From the IMG/VR virus record IMGVR_UViG_3300047369_000739, positions 1 to 20,020 of that record: a DNA stretch of 20,020 nt; one strand, given 5' to 3'. Numbering within the stretch: the stretch's first letter is position 1; every line of letters begins with the position of its first letter. Below the pieces are notes generated by a model. It was not told where the DNA came from. It ran no database searches and saw only the letters and a list, made by a program, of their open reading frames with translations. The position numbers and the translations under genes were made by a program. Below, in pieces: positions 1-7,623 of this stretch. Source of the stretch: a virus.

Positions 1-2
1 TT

Positions 3-623
3 AAAAACCTTACTCTGGTTGAGGACAACCTTACCAGTTTTATGAAGGCGTTTCACGCCTGTTCTAAAAACGAAATAGATCTAACATACGGTCTTAGGAT
101 TACTATGTGCAACTCTATGGACAGCAAGGATTCAGATCATAAGTCTGTTATATTTGCGCTAGATGATAACGGTTGTAAGCTGATGAACAAAATCTATTCC
201 AAAGCTTTTGTTGACAATGATGGAAGAATAACCTATGAAGAACTCAAGTCTTTCTGGGATGATGAGTCTCTCTGTTTTGTTGTTCCGTTTTATGACAGCT
301 TCATACACCAGAACAATCTATTTCTTAAAAATTGCATACCTCAACTTGAAGGTTTGAATCCTAGGTTTTGGATTGAGAAGAACAACCTGCCATATGATAA
401 GTTGATAGAGCAGAAGGTTATCGAATTTACAGATGACAAATTCCCCGTTAGTTTTGTAAAGTCGATTTACTACAAGGAGAAGGAGGATGTTGAAGCTCTC
501 CAAACATACAAAATTCTCTGCAACCGAAGTTTCGGAAGACAGGCTACATTATCATGCCCGAACTTAAATCATTTTTCTAGCGATGAGTTTTGTCTAGAGT
601 CATACATAGAAAACACCAAGTAA
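3..623 (+). CDS. PHP-domain subunit of a split DNA polymerase III alpha (5' end outside window)
   Basis: The frame is open to the left edge, so the gene begins outside the window; the ATG at 42 is internal. The visible part matches the second half of the PHP domain of bacterial DnaE. It has a YGLRITM strand of the kind where family members extract and compare substrate sites, then a stretch like the DnaE 'GYKNLMKIYSKA' helix (DNGCKLMNKIYSKAF), and near the C terminus NHFSSDEFCLESY, which corresponds to the DnaE segment 'YMRSEEEM' just before the palm. Translation then stops, so the PHP domain is a separate protein. In E. coli the PHP domain of alpha binds the proofreading exonuclease, and here the next gene is that exonuclease. 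The N-terminal metal ligands of the PHP domain would lie outside the window, so catalytic competence cannot be judged. Junction with the next gene is TAATG. Confidence 0.75.
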   Translation, partial: KNLTLVEDNLTSFMKAFHACSKNEIDLTYGLRITMCNSMDSKDSDHKSVIFALDDNGCKLMNKIYSKAFVDNDGRITYEELKSFWDDESLCFVVPFYDSFIHQNNLFLKNCIPQLEGLNPRFWIEKNNLPYDKLIEQKVIEFTDDKFPVSFVKSIYYKEKEDVEALQTYKILCNRSFGRQATLSCPNLNHFSSDEFCLESYIENTK

Positions 624-1255
624 TGAATAACGATTTATTAAGATATAATAGAGATCAAAAGTATATTATTTTTGATACAGAGACAGAAGGGCTAAACCTT
701 ATAAAGTCAAAGCCATGGCAAGCGGCATGGATCGTCGCTCAAGGAAACAAAATCATCAAGAAGTATGACAAGCTGATATACTGGGATGATTTAAATGTAT
801 CAAAAGATGCGGCTAGAATAACGGGCTTCAATCAATCTTATTACGAGAAGAATGCTGAAGACCCTAAAAAGGTTTGGAATGAGTTTTCAAAGTATTTATA
901 TGATGATTCTTATAAGATTGTAGGACAAAATCTTTTAGGTTTTGATATTTACATGATTGATGTTTGGAGGAAACTTATTGGAGAGCCGTTGCATCAAGAT
1001 TACATCAATAGAATTATTGACACAAAATCTATAGCCACAGCTATAGCTAAAGAGTCTCCAGTAGACAAGAAGGACTTCATCTATTGGCAGTATAGATGGT
1101 TAAATTACAGAGAAAGAGGTCTTAAAACATCACAGTTAACTCTTCTTAAAAAATATGAGATTGACTTTGACCCTAAAAGGTTGCATGATGCTCTTTACGA
1201 TATAGAAATGAACTTTGAAATATTCCACAAACAACTTTACGACATAGAACTATGA
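623..1255 (+). CDS. DnaQ-like DEDDh 3'-5' exonuclease (proofreading subunit)
   Basis: This 210-aa protein has all DEDDh signatures. Exo I is FDTETEG (D18, E20), Exo II is GQNLLGFD (D108), and Exo III is HDALYDIE (H188, D193). The family removes mismatched 3' nucleotides in a two-metal reaction, and its position between the PHP gene and the polymerase gene makes it the likely proofreading subunit of that replicase. The start at 623 is chosen because it overlaps the preceding stop as TAATG and gives a normal DnaQ N terminus. An in-frame ATG at 590 would add 11 residues that overlap the PHP gene by 34 bases and have no family counterpart. The 3' end overlaps the polymerase gene as ATGA. No clear Shine-Dalgarno sequence precedes it, so coupling to upstream translation is likely. 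Confidence 0.9.
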   Translation: MNNDLLRYNRDQKYIIFDTETEGLNLIKSKPWQAAWIVAQGNKIIKKYDKLIYWDDLNVSKDAARITGFNQSYYEKNAEDPKKVWNEFSKYLYDDSYKIVGQNLLGFDIYMIDVWRKLIGEPLHQDYINRIIDTKSIATAIAKESPVDKKDFIYWQYRWLNYRERGLKTSQLTLLKKYEIDFDPKRLHDALYDIEMNFEIFHKQLYDIEL

Positions 1256-3795
1256 GATACAAAAACCCATTTCCAGTAGGTGTTAAATTACCAGAAATTA
1301 GCGTACCAGATAAAACCTTAGAATCTTTAGGTTTAAAACATGGTAGTTCCAGCTTGGAGATCTTGAAGCAACTGTGCAGAAAAGGTCTTAGAGATAAATC
1401 TTTAACGGAAGCTGACAACAGAAAAGATTATTATGACAGGGTTCAAATGGAGATTGACATCCTTGATGACCTTGGTTTCGTAGACTATATACTCCTAAAC
1501 TGGGATATTATGGACTTCTGTAAAAGGGGTGGAATCCCTACTGGCGCTGGAAGGGGTAGTGCGGCTGGTAGTTTAGTTTTGTTTCTTTTGGGGGTAACTA
1601 ACATAGACCCAATTAAATATGAATTGTTTTTTGAAAGATTCGTATCTAAGAGCAGAGCTAGGAAAATTGAACATGAGGGAGAGGTTTTTCTTGATGGCTC
1701 TCTACTTGCTGATATTGATAATGATATCTCTTATGATCGGAGGATTGAAGTTATTAAGTATATTGAAGAAAAATTCGAAGGCAAAACTTCTAAAATCCTA
1801 ACTCTAAATACCCTTAGTTCTAAACTATGCATGAAAGAGTGTGGAAAGATTGTTGATGAGCTTTCAGAGATGGATGTTAACCAAATCAGCGATACTATTC
1901 CAAAGCATTTTGGCAAGGTTGCAAAACTTGACGTTGCGTATGAGGAGAGTGAATCTTTTAAAAAGTTTGCTGACAAATATAAAAAATCCTATAAAATAGC
2001 CAAAAAGTTAGAGGGTCTTATTAAAAATACTGGAGTACACCCTTCTGGCATATCTATCAGCTATTATAGCCAAGAAGATATAATGCCATTGCAGAAAACC
2101 AACGACGGAGCTTTGGTTTCTGGTTATGATATGGATGATGTCGCAAGCCTTAGTGTTAAGTTCGATATACTCGGACTGAGGACGCTTTCTGTTGTTCACG
2201 ATACATGTAATCAAATTGGCGTTAAGGCGTCTGAGATCGATCCTAGTGACGAAAGCATCTACGCTGCTCTTGCTTGTCTTGAGCAACCGAAGGGGTTATT
2301 CCAAATCGAGGCTGATACGAACTTTAAAGTATGTAGGCAAATAGCACCTAAAAGCCTTGAACAGCTTTCTGCAGTAGTTGCCATTGCTCGCCCTGGAGCT
2401 TTGGACTTTAAAGATAGATATGCCGACTATGCCAGAACTGGAGATTTCCAATCTGTTCATGAGTTTTTCGACGATATTCTTAGTTACACTGGAGGTATTC
2501 CGCTTTATCAAGAGCAGTTAATGAAAATGGCTGTTAAGGTTGGGTTCAGTCTTGATGAATCAGAACAGCTTAGACGAATCGTTGGTAAAAAGAAAGTGGA
2601 AGATATGCCAGCTTGGAAGGCTAAAATCGAAGATAAGATTAAAGAGAAAAATCTAGATCCAGTTATTGGAGATGTTTTATGGAAGGTGGCTGAAGATTCA
2701 GCTAACTACTCTTTCAATAAGTCTCACAGTATATCGTATGCATATCTAGCGGCTATAACCGTTTACCTCAAGTTTAATCATCCTCAAGAATTCTTCTTAA
2801 GCCTACTGAAAATGTCCAGGTTTGAGCCTAATGCTCATGAGGAAATAGCAAAGATATCTCAAGAGCTTTCATTTTTTGATATTAAGTTATTGCCACCTGA
2901 TCTGAATCTTTCTGATTTTGATTTTAAGATTGAAGGTAAGAACATTAGATATGGACTCAATTCAATTAAAGGCGTATCAGAAAAAGTTATAGAGTCTTTG
3001 ATAGACTTCAGAGAAAGCAGTTTTGAAAACAAGTATGATGTTTTTATAGCCGCTAAAGATTGTGGTGTTAATATAGGAACTATGTCGGCTTTTATTCAGG
3101 CTGGGTTGTTGGATTCTTTTGTCACTTCTGATCGTTGTAGGTTGGTGCTAGAAGCTCAAACATTTAATATACTTACGGACAGAGAGAAGAGAAATGTTAT
3201 CGAACTTGGGCAAAAGTTTGATTACGATATATTGAATACAATCCATTCCTGCAGAAGTGAAAACACACCAGCTGATGATGGTAGAGTTCTTTTTGCTGAT
3301 AGAAGATTTAATACGTTCAAGAAAAAATATGATCCATACAAAAATATTTACCAGCAAAACTCTAGTCATATAAAATATGCAAACTGGCATTTCGAAAGCA
3401 AACTTCTTGGTTATAGTTATTCTCACAATATTAGAGAGATATTTACAAGCGGTGATGAAGCCTCTTTTAAAACCTCAGAAGAGGTTAGGAACAGCGATGA
3501 AAGACGCAGGGTTAAATTTGTTGGCGATGTAACAGATATTATTAAAAGGACAAGTAGAAATGGCAATAAATATGCAAGAGTTGAACTGCAGGATGAGCTA
3601 GGTTCTGTTTGCGGTTTATTTTTAGATTCTGATAGAGAAGAAAGGTTGACAAACTATTTAAACTCTGGTAAAAAGTTACCTAAGAAGGGCGAGATTGCCA
3701 TCATTGTTGGTAGCGTCGGCGAAGATGTAGTCTTTATTGATAAGATAGAGACCATCCAAGAAAAAATTTATATGAAATTATCTGAACTAAAATGA
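1252..3795 (+). CDS. dnaE: DNA polymerase III alpha, polymerase body without PHP domain
   Basis: This 847-aa protein starts just after the PHP-palm linker of normal DnaE and continues through palm, thumb, fingers and an OB fold. Visible landmarks are GAGRGSAAGS (98-107, incoming-nucleotide loop), LADIDNDIS with D156 and D158 aligned to the two catalytic aspartates of E. coli alpha (D401, D403), KFDILGLRTL with D305 aligned to the third (D555), GVHPSGISIS (261-270), and SANYSFNKSHSISYA in the fingers. LLGYSYSHN precedes an OB fold at about 753-800. All three catalytic aspartates are kept, so the enzyme should be active. About 15 extra residues sit between FERFV and ADIDND. I see no canonical QxxLF-type clamp-binding motif at the usual place before LLGY. 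ATGA overlaps join it to the exonuclease upstream and the Clp gene downstream. Confidence 0.93.
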   Translation: MRYKNPFPVGVKLPEISVPDKTLESLGLKHGSSSLEILKQLCRKGLRDKSLTEADNRKDYYDRVQMEIDILDDLGFVDYILLNWDIMDFCKRGGIPTGAGRGSAAGSLVLFLLGVTNIDPIKYELFFERFVSKSRARKIEHEGEVFLDGSLLADIDNDISYDRRIEVIKYIEEKFEGKTSKILTLNTLSSKLCMKECGKIVDELSEMDVNQISDTIPKHFGKVAKLDVAYEESESFKKFADKYKKSYKIAKKLEGLIKNTGVHPSGISISYYSQEDIMPLQKTNDGALVSGYDMDDVASLSVKFDILGLRTLSVVHDTCNQIGVKASEIDPSDESIYAALACLEQPKGLFQIEADTNFKVCRQIAPKSLEQLSAVVAIARPGALDFKDRYADYARTGDFQSVHEFFDDILSYTGGIPLYQEQLMKMAVKVGFSLDESEQLRRIVGKKKVEDMPAWKAKIEDKIKEKNLDPVIGDVLWKVAEDSANYSFNKSHSISYAYLAAITVYLKFNHPQEFFLSLLKMSRFEPNAHEEIAKISQELSFFDIKLLPPDLNLSDFDFKIEGKNIRYGLNSIKGVSEKVIESLIDFRESSFENKYDVFIAAKDCGVNIGTMSAFIQAGLLDSFVTSDRCRLVLEAQTFNILTDREKRNVIELGQKFDYDILNTIHSCRSENTPADDGRVLFADRRFNTFKKKYDPYKNIYQQNSSHIKYANWHFESKLLGYSYSHNIREIFTSGDEASFKTSEEVRNSDERRRVKFVGDVTDIIKRTSRNGNKYARVELQDELGSVCGLFLDSDREERLTNYLNSGKKLPKKGEIAIIVGSVGEDVVFIDKIETIQEKIYMKLSELK

Positions 3796-6233
3796 GTGTA
3801 TTTAATAACGTGATATTTAAAGATTTTAACTTAACACCGAGGGCAAAGAAGGCTTACAAAGATGCTTACGAGCTATCTAAAGATTTAGGTCATAACAATA
3901 TTAATAATTTACATGTGGCTTATGGTTGCGCACAAAACATGCCGTCATCCCTAAGTAATTTAATAAAAAGCATAAACTATCCTTTCGAGTCTGAATTTAT
4001 TTATGACAAAATTATTTCGTGTCAAGAAAGCACTTCTTTAAGTGATAAATTCTACATTAATAAAAACTCAGACCCTTGGCATAAGGAAGTTATAGATTCA
4101 ATAACTTCTGCCAACGATGTATCTCAAAGTCTTGACCACCATTATGTAGGTATAGAACATATACTTTTGGGTATATTAGAAACGTCTTTTTACGTTTTTC
4201 CTAACGCTGGTTTAAATGGTTTTAAAGAAGCTCTTGAAAATTATGCAGAAGGCGATAAGTCAGACTTGCAAGAAGACGCTTTATATCTTGACGATCTCCT
4301 TGCTGATTTTGGTGATCTTACTTCTGTTAATCTAGAAGATGCGAATCAACATAGTCAATCAGAAACCCCTAAGTTTCTAACTAGCCTAAATGATCTTTAT
4401 TGTCAAGGCAACTTGCCAGATGTTTTTGGTAGGGATGAAGAAATAAAGCTTGTCATAGAGACTATTTCCAAGAAGAGTAAAAGCAATGCCATACTAACTG
4501 GTGACGCTGGAGTCGGCAAAACTGCTATCGTTGAAGCGTTAGCTACTCGGATATGCAAAGCAGAAGTACCATCTACTCTTTTAGGTATGGAGATAATGAG
4601 CGTCGATCTGGGGACAATGCTTTCTGGAACTCAGTATAGGGGTCAATTTGAAGCTAAGTTTAAAGAGTTGCTGGAGATGGCTAAAGAGAACCCTCATATT
4701 ATCTTGTTCTTTGATGAGATACATACGATATTTGGCGCAGGAGGCAATCAAGAAGGTAGTGTTGATGCTGCTAATATGCTAAAGCCTATGCTTGCTAGGG
4801 GTGAAATTAAATGCATAGGATCTACAACATCGGAAGAGTATGAGAAGATATTCAAAAAAGACTCAGCGATGAAAAGAAGATTCTTTAATATCGAAGTCCA
4901 AGAACCAAGCGTTGAAGAAACCAAAAAGATACTTTACAACTGCAAAGCTAAGTATGAAGAATACCATAATGTAAAATACAGTAAGCCCATCATAGATTGT
5001 GTTGTGGACTTGGCTGATAATTTAATAAGCAACAAAAACTTCCCAGACAAGGCTTTCGATGTTATTGATCAGGTGGGTTCTAGAGTTAAAATAGCAAACT
5101 CCAAACCTTGCAAGAAGCTTGTTAACAGCCATAAAGATTTTGTAAATTTATTATCAAGGGGGGATGTTTCTGTTGACGATGTCAAAGACAAGTTTAATTC
5201 TTTTTTGGCTGACTTAAATGAATCAAACGAAGAGCAATCTTCTAAATCTGTTATGATTAAAAAAAGCGATGTATTGAATGTTATTTCTGAGCATAGCAAA
5301 ATTTCCGTAGATCAGATAAAAGAAAGCAGACAGGGTTTTTGTTCGTTCTCCTCCAGGATGCACAAAGAGGTTTTCGGTCAGAACCATATTCTTGACAAAG
5401 TCAATGACTTACTAAGTTGTGCTAAAGCTGGCTTGATAGAAGATAATAAACCGTTAGCTAGTATGTTCTTTGTAGGTCCGACGAGTGTTGGTAAGACTTA
5501 TACAGCGAAGAAGATAGCTAAGAACTTTTTTGGGAATGAGAAAGCTATATTGCAAATCAATATGAGCGAACTTTATGATAAAACAGGCATTAGTAAACTT
5601 ATTGGATCTAATGCTGGCTACGTAGGTCATGAAGAAGGAGGATTGCTTACTAAATTCATGAGAGATAACCCTAATTCGGTAGTTCTTTTCGATGAGGTCG
5701 AAAAAGCAGATCCTCAGGTTTTAAATTTGTTGCTTCATCTTCTTGATGAGGGTTACATAGAAGACAACAAGCATAACAAGATTGATTTTTCTAAGTCAAT
5801 AGTCATTTTAACTAGCAATATTGGTCATGAAACCGCATCAAAACCTAGTATGGGTTTTGTGCAGGATGAAATAGATCTGACCGATTCTTATAAAAATTCC
5901 GTTAAGGGTAAGCTTAAGCCTGAACTTTTGGCTAGGATAAATGATGTTTTGGTTTTCAATCAACTTGGTGATTCTGATGTAAAGAGAATAATACAATTTG
6001 AGTTAAATGAAATCAAAGACAAGCTAAAAACAAAGAATATAGCTATGAACATTAAAAGTGCGTCAATTGATTGTATTTTTAATGATATTAAAAACCAAGA
6101 CATGCACGTAAGAGATATAAAAAGATACATCAGGGAAAAGATTCAAGTCCCGATTGCTCGTCTCGTAGTTCAAAGCTCAAAAACTTCAGAAATTTGCATA
6201 AAAAGTGTTGACAGTAAGATAAACATATCCTAA
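3792..6233 (+). CDS. ClpC/ClpA-like AAA+ unfoldase with two ATPase domains
   Basis: This 813-aa protein has the class I Clp layout: an N-terminal Clp repeat domain (about 1-150), AAA1 and AAA2. AAA1 carries Walker A GDAGVGKT (about 237-244), pore loop GTQYRGQFE, Walker B ILFFDEIH (about 304) and arginine pair KRRF. AAA2 carries Walker A GPTSVGKT (about 562-569), pore loop GYVGHEEGG, Walker B VVLFDEVEKA and an arginine finger in LLARINDVLVF. The long ClpB middle domain is absent, so this is not a disaggregase of the ClpB type. M687-G688-F689 lies where ClpC, ClpA and ClpX carry the IGF/IGL/VGF loop that docks on ClpP, which suggests delivery of substrates to a host protease. It is the last gene of the replicase operon (ATGA overlap), so remodelling or degrading replication or host proteins is plausible but inferred. 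Confidence 0.92.
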   Translation: MSVFNNVIFKDFNLTPRAKKAYKDAYELSKDLGHNNINNLHVAYGCAQNMPSSLSNLIKSINYPFESEFIYDKIISCQESTSLSDKFYINKNSDPWHKEVIDSITSANDVSQSLDHHYVGIEHILLGILETSFYVFPNAGLNGFKEALENYAEGDKSDLQEDALYLDDLLADFGDLTSVNLEDANQHSQSETPKFLTSLNDLYCQGNLPDVFGRDEEIKLVIETISKKSKSNAILTGDAGVGKTAIVEALATRICKAEVPSTLLGMEIMSVDLGTMLSGTQYRGQFEAKFKELLEMAKENPHIILFFDEIHTIFGAGGNQEGSVDAANMLKPMLARGEIKCIGSTTSEEYEKIFKKDSAMKRRFFNIEVQEPSVEETKKILYNCKAKYEEYHNVKYSKPIIDCVVDLADNLISNKNFPDKAFDVIDQVGSRVKIANSKPCKKLVNSHKDFVNLLSRGDVSVDDVKDKFNSFLADLNESNEEQSSKSVMIKKSDVLNVISEHSKISVDQIKESRQGFCSFSSRMHKEVFGQNHILDKVNDLLSCAKAGLIEDNKPLASMFFVGPTSVGKTYTAKKIAKNFFGNEKAILQINMSELYDKTGISKLIGSNAGYVGHEEGGLLTKFMRDNPNSVVLFDEVEKADPQVLNLLLHLLDEGYIEDNKHNKIDFSKSIVILTSNIGHETASKPSMGFVQDEIDLTDSYKNSVKGKLKPELLARINDVLVFNQLGDSDVKRIIQFELNEIKDKLKTKNIAMNIKSASIDCIFNDIKNQDMHVRDIKRYIREKIQVPIARLVVQSSKTSEICIKSVDSKINIS

Positions 6234-6236
6234 TAT
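6208..6236 (+). promoter_or_regulatory. sigma70-like promoter for the 74-aa gene, near-leaderless
   Basis: A perfect TTGACA -35 element (6208-6213) is followed after 17 bases by TAATAT (6231-6236), which keeps the critical A2 and T6 of the -10 consensus. The predicted start is about 6243, only 2-4 bases before the ATG at 6246. The -35 lies within the last codons of the Clp gene. No Shine-Dalgarno sequence lies between the -10 element and the ATG. Confidence 0.55.
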
Positions 6237-6245
6237 ACATAACAT

Positions 6246-6470
6246 ATGACAAATACAAAACAAAACAAAATCATGAAAGCAATCCGTAACAGCAAAGGTC
6301 GTTTCTTCGGTCTTTACACCAAATCTGGAGAAGCTCTGAACGCTCAGTTTGTTGCAGAGAGTCCTCAGTATGTGACTGTTTATGATCGGAATGCAAAAAA
6401 CAAACGTAAGTTTGCTAAGACAAGTCTAAATGGTCTTAAGCTCCAGGGTTCTAAAATCGGCTCGGTTTAG
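6246..6470 (+). CDS. small conserved-looking phage protein of unknown function, 74 aa
   Basis: This is a 74-aa basic protein (many Lys and Arg, ending KLQGSKIGSV). Residues 17-60 read as a small beta-rich domain, with the core KGRFFGLYTKSGEALNAQF and a second strand pair around YVTVYDRN. The text suggests an SH3- or OB-like barrel that contacts nucleic acid, but I do not recognise a named family, so this is inference from composition. It stands apart from its neighbours: a 12-base gap separates it from the Clp gene, and it has its own consensus-like promoter ending 9 bases before the ATG. Such a small, strongly promoted gene is probably made in quantity. The start at 6246 is the only reasonable ATG, and there is no ribosome-binding site upstream. 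Confidence 0.8.
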   Translation: MTNTKQNKIMKAIRNSKGRFFGLYTKSGEALNAQFVAESPQYVTVYDRNAKNKRKFAKTSLNGLKLQGSKIGSV

Positions 6471-6478
6471 GTTGTAGG

Positions 6479-6507
6479 TTGAAAAAATAAAGCCTTCCCA
6501 TTATAAT
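6479..6507 (+). promoter_or_regulatory. near-consensus sigma70 promoter, predicted start at the ATG of the next gene
   Basis: TTGAAA (6479-6484), a 17-base spacer and a perfect TATAAT (6502-6507) form a near-consensus promoter. Counting 7 bases past the -10 puts the transcription start at 6514, which is the A of the ATG of the 352-aa gene. The mRNA would be leaderless. The left arm of a 12-bp inverted repeat lies within the spacer. Confidence 0.65.
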
Positions 6508-6548
6508 TACTATATGAACCCATATAAGTTATTTTCTGGGAAGGCTTT
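6489..6548. repeat. 12-bp perfect inverted repeat with nested hairpin around a start codon
   Basis: AAAGCCTTCCCA (6489-6500) is exactly complementary to TGGGAAGGCTTT (6537-6548), with a 36-base loop. Inside the loop TATATG (6511-6516) pairs with CATATA (6521-6526) over a 4-base loop, so the ATG at 6514 lies in the inner stem. The right outer arm is coding (residues 8-12, SGKAF). In a transcript reading through from the upstream gene this would fold into a structure that hides the start and is followed by four T residues. In DNA it brackets the -10 and start site like an operator. Confidence 0.7.
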
Positions 6549-7572
6549 TACTATTCCTATGGACAAGGAATTAAAAGATGGTCCCAATTATGATTTAATT
6601 TTAAAAATTTTATCGCATTTTGATGAAGCTATTGAAGCTGAAAAAATAACAGATATAGGTAGTAACGAGAGCTTTGATGAATATTTAATAAGCACAAAGG
6701 ATAAACTTTACAACCTCAAGCTTTCTCTGGACGAAAGCTCTCCCGTTTTATCTAGGGAGATACGTTTCTTGAAAGAAAACGAATCTATAGTAATCTCTAA
6801 ATTTTATACATCAGGCAAGATAAAGGTTGGTGTTCCAGTGTTGTATTTACTCGCGTCTCATGAAGATGGCTTGTCTGTGGATGATTTTGGGCTTAGTTAC
6901 ATAGATGATAACTTATATCCTTTTTTGTGTTGCTCGTCGGGTTTCAACAAATTGAAAACCGAAACCACCGCCGAAGAATACTTAGAGTTCTTATTTAAAA
7001 ACTTTTCCATAAAGAATAGTTCTGATTTTCTAATTGAAAACATAAGTAATAACTACGACATCGCAGATATAAAGAAAGCTTTTGATTCTATAGAATCCGA
7101 AATAAGAGAAAGTTGCAATTTAGATATATTGAGTGGAGATTCAACTTGTCACGGGTTTTTCTCTAAGAGAAATATTATAAGCAGAAACTCTTTTTTTAAG
7201 TTTAAGAATCCATCGTTTTCATTCAGAGGTAATAAACTTTACGATTTTTCATTTCTTTTGGTTAGTCTTGGTGTTTATGGTAGAGATTATGCTTATGCAC
7301 TAAAAAAATATTGTGATCTGTTTCATATCGATTATAAAGAAAACAAAATTAATTTTGATCATTGCACAAAGATAGCGTCTGGTGTCTTTTTCTATAAATT
7401 ATTCTTTGACTTTCTTATCGAAGAATCTTTATTTTTAAATTCTAGACCAGAGAAAACGTTAAGTTTGATTTCAGATTATAGCAATTCTTCCAATCATTTG
7501 AAAAGACTATCTTGTTACGACGAAGTTTCTGCTATAATAGAGAAAACAATAACTAGACAGGTTTCAGAATAA
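6514..7572 (+). CDS. probable aminoglycoside-phosphotransferase-fold protein with degenerate active site
   Basis: This 352-aa protein has the outline of the APH/choline-kinase fold but not its catalytic residues. The N lobe has a possible ATP-lysine strand YNLKLSL (K69) followed by LSREIRFLKE (80-89), like the REI..L helix of APH proteins, then VGVPVLYL. The C lobe has CHGFFSKRN (212-220) where the family has HGDxxxxN: the histidine, glycine and asparagine are kept, but the catalytic aspartate is replaced by F215. The DFG-equivalent strand reads FKFKNPSF without an aspartate, then YDFSFLLVSLG (243-253) matches the usual YDLA segment. I infer a pseudokinase or a binding protein descended from a kinase. 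The fold assignment is by eye and could be wrong. The gene has its own promoter, a predicted leaderless transcript, and a start inside nested inverted repeats. The next gene starts 56 bases downstream. Confidence 0.5.
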   Translation: MNPYKLFSGKAFTIPMDKELKDGPNYDLILKILSHFDEAIEAEKITDIGSNESFDEYLISTKDKLYNLKLSLDESSPVLSREIRFLKENESIVISKFYTSGKIKVGVPVLYLLASHEDGLSVDDFGLSYIDDNLYPFLCCSSGFNKLKTETTAEEYLEFLFKNFSIKNSSDFLIENISNNYDIADIKKAFDSIESEIRESCNLDILSGDSTCHGFFSKRNIISRNSFFKFKNPSFSFRGNKLYDFSFLLVSLGVYGRDYAYALKKYCDLFHIDYKENKINFDHCTKIASGVFFYKLFFDFLIEESLFLNSRPEKTLSLISDYSNSSNHLKRLSCYDEVSAIIEKTITRQVSE

Positions 7573-7592
7573 AATATTTTTAAATATAAAGA

Positions 7593-7623
7593 TTGAAAAC
7601 CCCTTACTATCATATAGTATATA
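7593..7623 (+). promoter_or_regulatory. sigma70-like promoter for the glycosyltransferase/recombination operon
   Basis: TTGAAA (7593-7598) is followed after 19 bases by TATATA (7618-7623); TATAAC at 7620-7625 is an alternative -10. The spacing is longer than ideal, so this is weaker than the two upstream promoters. The -35 starts 36 bases before the ATG at 7629, compared with 35 and 38 for the other two genes, so the same near-leaderless layout is repeated. Confidence 0.4.

Noticed and set aside
590-623. Earlier ATG at 590 for the exonuclease
   Set aside because: It adds 11 residues without family counterpart and overlaps the PHP gene by 34 bases; the ATG at 623 forms a TAATG junction typical of this operon.
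623-1252. Split-intein explanation for the divided DNA polymerase III alpha, as in cyanobacterial DnaE
   Set aside because: The first half ends in ENTK and the second begins in MRYKNPF; no intein start, end or catalytic residues are visible at either side, and the intervening gene is a normal exonuclease rather than a homing enzyme.
6501-6517. T4-type late promoter (TATAAATA) at the small-gene cluster
   Set aside because: No TATAAATA is present near the starts; the -35 hexamers at regular spacing fit a sigma70-type promoter better.
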